The position numbers and the translations under genes are program-made. Below, piece after piece: positions 58,365-64,000 of a DNA stretch of 64,000 nt. The stretch is taken from positions 1,369,001 through 1,433,000 of the forward strand of contig JANTQA010000016.1 of the NCBI GenBank assembly GCA_027625915.1, given 5' to 3'. Positions within the stretch are counted from its first letter, which is position 1, and every line of letters begins with the position of its first letter. This stretch comes from Anaeramoeba flamelloides. Lineage: Eukaryota; Metamonada; Anaeramoebidae. The notes under the pieces were generated by a model. That model saw nothing but the letters and a program-made list of their open reading frames with translations, ran no database searches and was not told the DNA's origin.

Positions 58365-59064
58365 CACTACAAGGAAAATTTAAATACATAAAATTAAAGT
58401 TAGCCAAAACTATACATTGGATTTAAGTTATACTTCTTTTATAAATTATTTTTTCAAAGTTATCATAATTTTATGTAATAAAAAAAGGATAGCTATTAAA
58501 CTCTTGAAAATCTGAATACCCCACTTTTCAAAAATACCGACTTTTGAAAAAAACACCTATTTTCAGGGTATTTTTATATTGGAAAAAGTTGAAATGAATT
58601 AATTTTTGATTGAACATTAAGATTGAAAAAAGAATATATGTTAAAGCAATTTGCAGAAAAAAATCGGGAACGTATATAAAAACTCAAACATGGAAAAAAA
58701 TAAATTGATAAAAAATATTCCAAAAACAGATAAAAAATCAAATTTTCAATTTAATTGAGCGATATCTTTTGATTGAAATATTTTGTACTATTTTCAAATT
58801 GAAAAATATGTTTCTTTTTATACTATTAAAAAAATACTTGAAAATTATCTCTCTACTAAGTCAATTAAAAAATTCAAAAATTTTACAATTAAAAATGAAA
58901 AAAATATTACTGAAAAATTTCATTTTTTTTTCAATTCCTATTAATATCTATTAAAGTTGTAAACCTCATTGAAAATTGTTATTTATAATAATGTTTATTA
59001 TATGAGTGTATTTCAAAAATACAAAATTTAGAGATTTTTTTTTGAAAAAATTTTCCTTGTAGTG
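58365..59064 (+). repeat. TIR element family D, copy 3 (tandem, right)
   Basis: Starts 'cactacaaggaaaattt' directly after copy 2 and ends 'aattttccttgtagtg'. About 700 bp. Its right end touches the tail of LINE copy L2. No open frame long enough for a transposase, so non-autonomous. Confidence 0.88.
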
Positions 59065-59066
59065 TA

Positions 59067-59510
59067 GTGAAGAATAGAATAAAATCAAAGATTTTTCACC
59101 ATTTTTTTGAATTCTGGAAAAGCTCCGTTATGTTTTTTTTTTATTTTTTGAAATGTAAAGAAAATTTATTTAATTTTCTTTTTATTCCAAAAATTAAAAA
59201 AAACCTAGGCACTCTACGGCACCCAATGAGACATGGAAAAATTTATAAAAAAATTTTATTAAAGAATCATTATTTTTTCTTTATCATTTACCAACTACAA
59301 TTTAAATAATGAGTCTTTGTTCTGAATAATATCTTTGGTATTATTCTTATTCTTATTAATTTGAATTTAATATTTAATCGTAATGTTTCGATTTTCTTCA
59401 TAAGATGGACAAGTCCTTAAAAAATGGTAGATATCTTATAATTATATCTAAATTATTTATTTTTTGCATAATTGACAAAATTTTGATTTCTTTTTATTCA
59501 TAACAGAAGA
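59067..59510 (-). mobile_element. LINE 3' end, copy L2
   Basis: On the minus strand the C-terminus of a non-LTR retrotransposon protein can be read in pieces: 'KFCQLCKK' (C-x2-C), then 'DIYHFLRTCPSYEENR' (H and C), then an Asn/Lys run and 'TKDIIQNKDSLFKL' before a stop, followed by an untranslated tail ending near the 'tgcctaggtttttttt' module. The C-x2-C...H...C pattern with 'CPSY' is the zinc finger at the end of many LINE proteins. Several stops interrupt the coding part; 5'-truncated. Confidence 0.6.
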
Positions 59511-59781
59511 ATATCTATTTAGATAATTTCTAAATTTAAAAAACACATAAATTAATACCAACAAAGATTTTTGAATAGGTAATATTTTGTACTTAAGGAA
59601 TTGAGAAAATTGAAAAAAAAACAACTGCAAAAATCAAATAAATTGTTTTAAAAAAATATACTTTAATTTTAAATATAAAAGAATAATAAAAAATTCTTTT
59701 AAAGTAAAAATAATATTTAAAAAAAATAAAAAAAAAAAGAAAATTAAGAATCAAGCATAATAAACCCAAAAATATAAAGGT
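59511..59781. other. Spacer, 3' flank of the TRAPP exon
   Basis: AT-rich, no coding pattern. Confidence 0.4.
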
Positions 59782-59983
59782 TTATTTTTTAATTCTTTGT
59801 ATTATTTTTTTATGGAAAATTTGAGAATTAATAGGGGATCCAGTTATATAAAAGGGATTACAGATTGCCTCGCATAGAAATTTATGAAAATCAACCATGA
59901 AAAAACCAACTTCTTCATTCTTTGAGGTTGTATCATCAATAATACATATTAATTTGTAATTTGTAAGTGTAAGGTACCCATAT
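59782..59983 (-). CDS. TRAPPC2L/sedlin-type TRAPP subunit, C-terminal exon (66 aa)
   Basis: A 202-nt minus-strand exon after acceptor 'atttaattag', phase 2 in, ending in TAA. The protein text 'YGYLTLTNYKLICIIDDTTS', then 'GFFMVDFHKFLCEAICNPFY', then 'ITGSPINSQIFHKKI' follows the C-terminus of TRAPPC2L ('YGYVTNSKVKFVMVVD...CNPFYNPGDRIQSRAF') position by position, including the CNPFY motif. These small longin-fold proteins are subunits of TRAPP, the tethering complex and Rab exchange factor of the early secretory pathway. No N-terminal exon is recognisable upstream (higher coordinates), where a foldback, LINE L3 and LINE L4 lie; the gene is either split by a long intron or has lost its 5' part. 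Family call is good; integrity unknown. Confidence 0.68.
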
Positions 59984-60416
59984 CTAATTAAATTAAAAAT
60001 GAATCAAAAAAAAAACATAAAAATAAAAATTAAAATTTTGAAATAATTATCAAAATATTCTTCACATCAAAATTATTTTTGAGAGAAAATAAAAAATAAA
60101 AAAAATAAAAAAAATAAATTCGCATGTCTTTTAAAAAGTCATAAAATAAAAAAAATAATATCAATATAAAAAAAATTAATTTCACAGATTTTTTAGTAAA
60201 AAATATTAAATGATAATAATTGAAAAATAAATTCAAACTTTTATCTTATTGTTAAAGAGGAAGTATTAGGGGAATGTTTGAGAATATTCAAAATTTGTTG
60301 TGGTTTAACATATTATGATATACTGATTATACACACGTAAATGTAACTATGGAAAAGAAAAATTAATTTCATTTTATTCGATTTTTATTTTGATTTATTC
60401 GGTTTTATTTTTTTAT
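59984..60416. other. Spacer upstream of the TRAPP exon
   Basis: Probably intron or 5' flank. AT-rich, with a slightly richer patch near 60245-60350 in which I could not find the missing TRAPP N-terminus. Confidence 0.4.
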
Positions 60417-60579
60417 TTAACATAAAACTGGATTCTTTTTGAAATTTCAAATTTTAGTTTAATTAAAATTAGGATATTTACATAAAGTATTTAAATTAAT
60501 TGATTATATTTTAAGAAAAAATCCTAATTTTAATTAAACTAAAATTTGAAATTTCAAAAAGAATCCAGTTTTATGTTAA
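60417..60579. repeat. Perfect inverted repeat, 58-bp arms
   Basis: Arms 60417-60474 and 60522-60579 are exact reverse complements, starting 'ttaacataaaactggattct', with a 47-base centre. TTAA stands at both outer ends, the duplication typical of piggyBac-type insertion, although the next bases are not a known piggyBac terminus. Perfect arms imply a recent origin or gene-conversion upkeep. Confidence 0.92.
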
Positions 60580-60799
60580 AAAAAAAAAAATATTTTGCCT
60601 AATATTCCAATTCCAACAAAAAAAAATTAAATAAAATATGATATTATTTTAGGGTTTCATCACTTATGAAAATAAATAAAAAATAGTTGATGAGAAAATA
60701 CAATTTAAAGGTAATTAATTCCCGTATAAATGTGATCAAAACCTTTTAGAATTGAATTTCCTTTAACCAAAAATATTTTGCTTTTGACAATCGAAGTTC
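60580..60799. other. Spacer before LINE copy L3
   Basis: AT-rich. It may include decayed LINE coding sequence, but nothing readable. Confidence 0.35.
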
Positions 60800-61200
60800 C
60801 CTTTTTTAGAAAGTTAAAGTAGGTGTTTATTTATCGCAAAATTCACCTGAAGGGTAAATAACCAACTTTTTTATGGAACTGCCGATTCTATGAAAAAAAT
60901 CGAATAATTTGGATTAAAGAATTAATTCAAATTAATAAGAATAATAAGAATAAGAATAATACTAAAGATATTATTCAGAAGAAAGGTCCATTATTTAAAT
61001 TGTAGTTGGTCAACGATAAAGAAAAATAATGATTCTTTATTAAAATTTCTAAACAAAAAACCGGGAAGTTTAGAAATTAGGAAAGTGTCAACAAGTGCCC
61101 TAGAGTGCCTAGGTTTTTTTTTAATTTCTAGAATAAAAAGAAAATTAAATAAATTTTCTTTACATTTCAAAAAATAAAAAAAAACCAACGGCGATTTTCT
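60800..61200 (+). mobile_element. LINE 3' end, copy L3
   Basis: Plus-strand counterpart of copy L2. Readable pieces are 'TFLWNCRFYEKNRIIWIKEL', an Asn/Lys run, 'NTKDIIQKKGPLFKL' and a stop TAG at about 61004-61006. The untranslated tail includes 'tttctaaacaaaaaaccggg' and the 'gagtgcctaggtttttttt' module. L2 and L3 are inverted relative to each other, with the TRAPP exon and the 58-bp foldback between them. Confidence 0.6.
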
Positions 61201-61651
61201 TGAGGTTAACTGTCGTTATTTGTACGAAGTTGAGATAATAAGCAATATATTTTTCTTGAGAGGGTGATATTTATATCGCCCAAAAAGAACAATCTTTTAC
61301 TTGTTGTCGAAACAATGAGTCAAATTGCGTGAGTTATTATTTGTTGAAATAGTGTGGATCTTCTGAAAAAAAATATTAATTAAATAAAAAAAAATTCTTT
61401 GTAGTTTTTCTTTCTTTTTAGATCATTTAAAGCTAGACGAATTTTTGTATTCTTTAAAACTGTTTTAAAATAAGAGAATCTCAACCAAAAAAGTAATTGT
61501 TTCTAAATTTCAACCTTTTTAAAAAGTTATTTCCTTCATCCCTTTTAAACTCTCAAAATAGCTGACACTATCCAAGAACAACACCCTTGGTATTCTATGT
61601 TTTTAATAAAAAAACATAACTAGTTTTTTTTTATTATTGAAGAAGTGTAGA
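61201..61651. other. Spacer between LINE fragments
   Basis: Contains a short hairpin (gggtgatat / atatcgccc at 61262-61281) and otherwise AT-rich text without a gene. Confidence 0.4.
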
Positions 61652-62205
61652 TTACACTCTAGTTGCTCTTAGACTTAAATTCCTGAAAGGGAATTTAAGC
61701 GTAAAATCATAGATTTCACGATTATTAATTAATGAAAATAATTTGAAACTGTCTTGATTTGAAATTAGTTCATTAAGATTTATTTCTTTTAGTTTGTTAT
61801 AAAACATTAATCTATCTTTTTTATAGGAAGGACAGACCCATAAAAAATGATCAATATTTTCTATAATTTCCTTTTGTTCATATTTTGAACATAAAGGACA
61901 AAATTTATTTGAATTTTTTATTAATTACATAGTAATATCTATTTAAGCAGTTAGTAAACGATCTGAATTTTTAGAATTGTTGAACTTGACGGATAACTCA
62001 AATATTTTTGAGTTTTAAATAAATATTTTTGATTTTTGATTATTGTGAAATAATTTTGTACCTTCCAACTTTTGGAATTCAGCAACTCATTGAATGTGTA
62101 CTTATATATTTCATTTTTTAATTCTTTTAAATCTTTTGAATACCAGTTGATTTTATTATTTATTCTTTGATTAAATTTTATTAATTTTTCTAAATAAAAA
62201 ACATA
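61652..62205 (-). mobile_element. LINE C-terminal fragment, copy L4 (different subfamily)
   Basis: The best-preserved LINE coding end here. On the minus strand it reads '...NKINWYSKDLKELKNEIY', 'KYTFNELLNSKSWKVQNYF', then after a frame change near 61918 'KFCPLCSKYEQKEIIENIDH', 'FLWVCPSYKKDRLMFYNKL', and '...FPFRNLSLRATRV' before TAA. Zinc ligands C-x2-C...H-x4-C are intact. The tail 'NQDSFKLF' parallels 'NKDSLFKL' of copy L2, so the subfamilies are related but distinct. No reverse-transcriptase domain remains. Confidence 0.7.
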
Positions 62206-62439
62206 ACTAGTTTATTAATATCTAGAGAAAATTCACATTTCTTCTATTCCCCCGTCTCTTCCCTTTTTTGATATTAAGACACAATTCCCAAAAACTCAAC
62301 TAGTTATTTCACAAATAAAACAAAAAAAGAGAAAAATTCAATAATACTCATAATCAGTAGAGTATTAAAAATAAAGATCTTTTTTCTAGAAATAACCAAT
62401 ATAAATAAGCCTAGAAAAAAGGTTATTTTTTATCATTTT
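62206..62439. other. Spacer
   Basis: AT-rich with a small C-rich patch near 62248. No gene. Confidence 0.4.
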
Positions 62440-62720
62440 TTTTCGCTTAGGTTTCAAAAAAACCTAGAACACTTCACAAATAAATAGAAAACCTCAAAAA
62501 AAACCTAGAACACTTCACAAATAAACAGAAAACTCAAGAAAAGATAACGACAATTTTCCAGAATTCAAAAGAATAGAGAAAAATCTAAGATTTTACTCAA
62601 TTCTTTTGAATTCTGGAAAAGCTAACGACTGCTTTTTTTAATTTCTGAAATACAAATATAATTTAAATAAATTTTCGGTTTATTTCAAAAATTAAAAAAA
62701 ACATAACTACTTTCAGAGGA
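62440..62720. repeat. LINE-tail modules with a 21-bp-arm hairpin
   Basis: Two copies of the block 'aacctagaacacttcacaaa' (about 62465 and 62502), then an exact inverted repeat with arms 62554-62574 and 62600-62620 ('ttttccagaattcaaaagaat') around a 25-base centre, then another tail-like block. A related 'gaattctggaaaagct' block occurs next to copy L2. Confidence 0.55.
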
Positions 62721-63896
62721 AATAGTTTCCTCCATTCAAAATAAAAAAACAATTGAAGCACTTTTTTCAAATATTTCCTCTATTTCGAGTTTTAAAAACA
62801 AATTCAAAAATTATTTATTTAGTATTTATCAAGATTTTGTTGTATTACTTTATTGATCCTTATGTGATTCTGAATAAATAATTTTTCAATTTATTTTTTC
62901 AGAATTAAACATTTTCCATAAAATTGAAAAATGTTGATGTATTGTTTGAAAAGCTGACGATTTTATCTTAAGTTGAAGAATATTGTTTTATAATTACATA
63001 CAAAATTTAAAATCTATATTTTTGAAACATTTTTGATTAAATAATTTTTTTTGAATTTCAAAACTTTTCTCAAATTCAAAAATTAAGCAAAAATCCCAAA
63101 AAAAAAAAAACACAAAGTAAAATTAACAAACGGAAATATACCAAGCCAAAAAAAGATTAACAAAGATGGGGAAATTCTAAAAAAACAAAATTAAACACTA
63201 TAATACTGTTAATTATCCAAGAATAAGGATATTTGTCGAGGGGGCATTTCAAAGGTCTAAATGCTTATCATTTTTAAACATGATCCTTTTTCTTGTAAGG
63301 TGATGCACTTTGTATTATTTTTTAAAAATGTTAATTCCTAATGCAAAAAGATTATTTTGTGGATCTATAGTTCAGAAATCAATTGGTAATGTTATTTTTT
63401 TTGTTTGAATTACCAAAATATTTTAGTTATGTTAATTGAAAATGATGCTAATTGTAAGCAGATTTTAACTCGTAATAATCCAAGAAGACATTTTTATTAT
63501 TGTTGAAAATACTTGTAAAGAAATTCTGATATTAAACTCTTTTTCAAAAATTGTGACTCACCTGAAATAATAAATTGAAAAAAAAAATTTCTTCTTTAGT
63601 ATTCAAGAACAATTAATCACTAAATATGATTTGTAATTCACTTTTAAGTCATTCTAAATCTATAAAAGCCTGATATATTAAAAATTAAAAAAAATAAAAC
63701 CAAAAACTAAAAAAAAGTTCATCACAATTTTTGAAATGAGCATTACCGATTTTTTATTACTGAACTTTCACTGAAAAAAAGTTGAACAACAATATTTTTT
63801 ATGAATAATTAAATCCATTTTCAAAGACACTACATAGCCCCAATTTTCTTAGTGATTATTTGTCTTTTCGAAGATCTCTTTTTTTTTTCCACATGA

Positions 63897-63903
<7 letters not shown>
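62721..63903. other. Intergenic, weak coding-like traces
   Basis: About 1.2 kb without a clear gene. Short open pieces on the plus strand near 63325-63500 ('KRLFCGSIVQKSIGN', 'IENDANCKQILTRNN') are out of frame with each other. They could be decayed coding sequence ahead of the poly(A) run. Confidence 0.3.

Positions 63904-63970
<67 letters not shown>
63904..63970 (+). repeat. Poly(A) run of 67 bases
   Basis: Uninterrupted A, by far the longest homopolymer in the window, preceded by 'atctttttt'. Such a run fits the tail of a recent retrotransposed copy on the plus strand, or slippage growth, or an assembly artefact. Confidence 0.9.
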
Positions 63971-63971
<1 letters not shown>

Positions 63972-64000
63972 AAAAATTTGAAAAAGCAAAACTAAAATTT

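Noticed and set aside
60030-60236. 68-codon hydrophobic minus-strand frame upstream of the TRAPP exon
   Set aside because: It reads A/T runs as Phe/Lys/Ile and does not match the missing TRAPP N-terminus.

Overview
The window is very AT-rich eukaryotic DNA from a protist. Its genes are sparse, it uses spliceosomal introns (GTA... donors, AG acceptors), its proteins have Lys/Asn/Ser-rich low-complexity tracts, every gene whose stop I could place ends in TAA, and the space between genes is full of short inverted-repeat elements. A Ras protein together with a full-length neurofibromin-type RasGAP fits an amoeboid or flagellate protist (an Amoebozoan or an Anaeramoeba-like lineage). That placement is inference; the sequence alone does not settle the species.

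Layout. 1.2-1.9 kb (+): a small ankyrin-repeat protein. 3.9-18.7 kb (-): one large neurofibromin (NF1)-like gene in four exons, collinear with NF1 from the N-terminus through the GAP and Sec14-PH regions to the C-terminal helical repeats, but with about 13 apparent frame breaks in its two longest exons. 23.5-28.5 kb (+): a coiled-coil/low-complexity protein whose 2.4 kb last exon is certain; four small phase-compatible exons upstream probably belong to it. 33.3-34.1 kb (+): an unknown 269-residue membrane protein. 39.1-40.7 kb (-): a three-exon NAD-dependent epimerase-like protein of 365 residues with a likely 5'UTR intron. 49.7-53.0 kb (-): a five-exon canonical Ras GTPase of 192 residues with a CAAX box; its fourth intron (2.4 kb) is filled by two transposable elements. 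59.8-60.0 kb (-): a short exon encoding the C-terminus of a TRAPPC2L/sedlin-type TRAPP subunit.

Between the genes lie at least seven dispersed repeat families. Families A-D and H have terminal inverted repeats and look like non-autonomous DNA transposons (A and C show TA target duplications). F and G are larger degraded repeats. A LINE family survives as 3' tails encoding the end of a C-terminal CCHC zinc finger. Nested insertions (B inside A, A inside G) give a relative order of activity. Two perfect inverted repeats (58-bp and 37-bp arms) and a 67-base poly(A) run stand alone. Several short stretches read like decayed exons; one resembles an ABC-transporter nucleotide-binding domain, the others I cannot identify.

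Functionally, the Ras GTPase and the neurofibromin-like RasGAP are natural partners, since the GAP would switch Ras off, but they are 30 kb apart and nothing here shows co-regulation. No tRNA, rRNA, CRISPR or retrovirus-like element was recognised.
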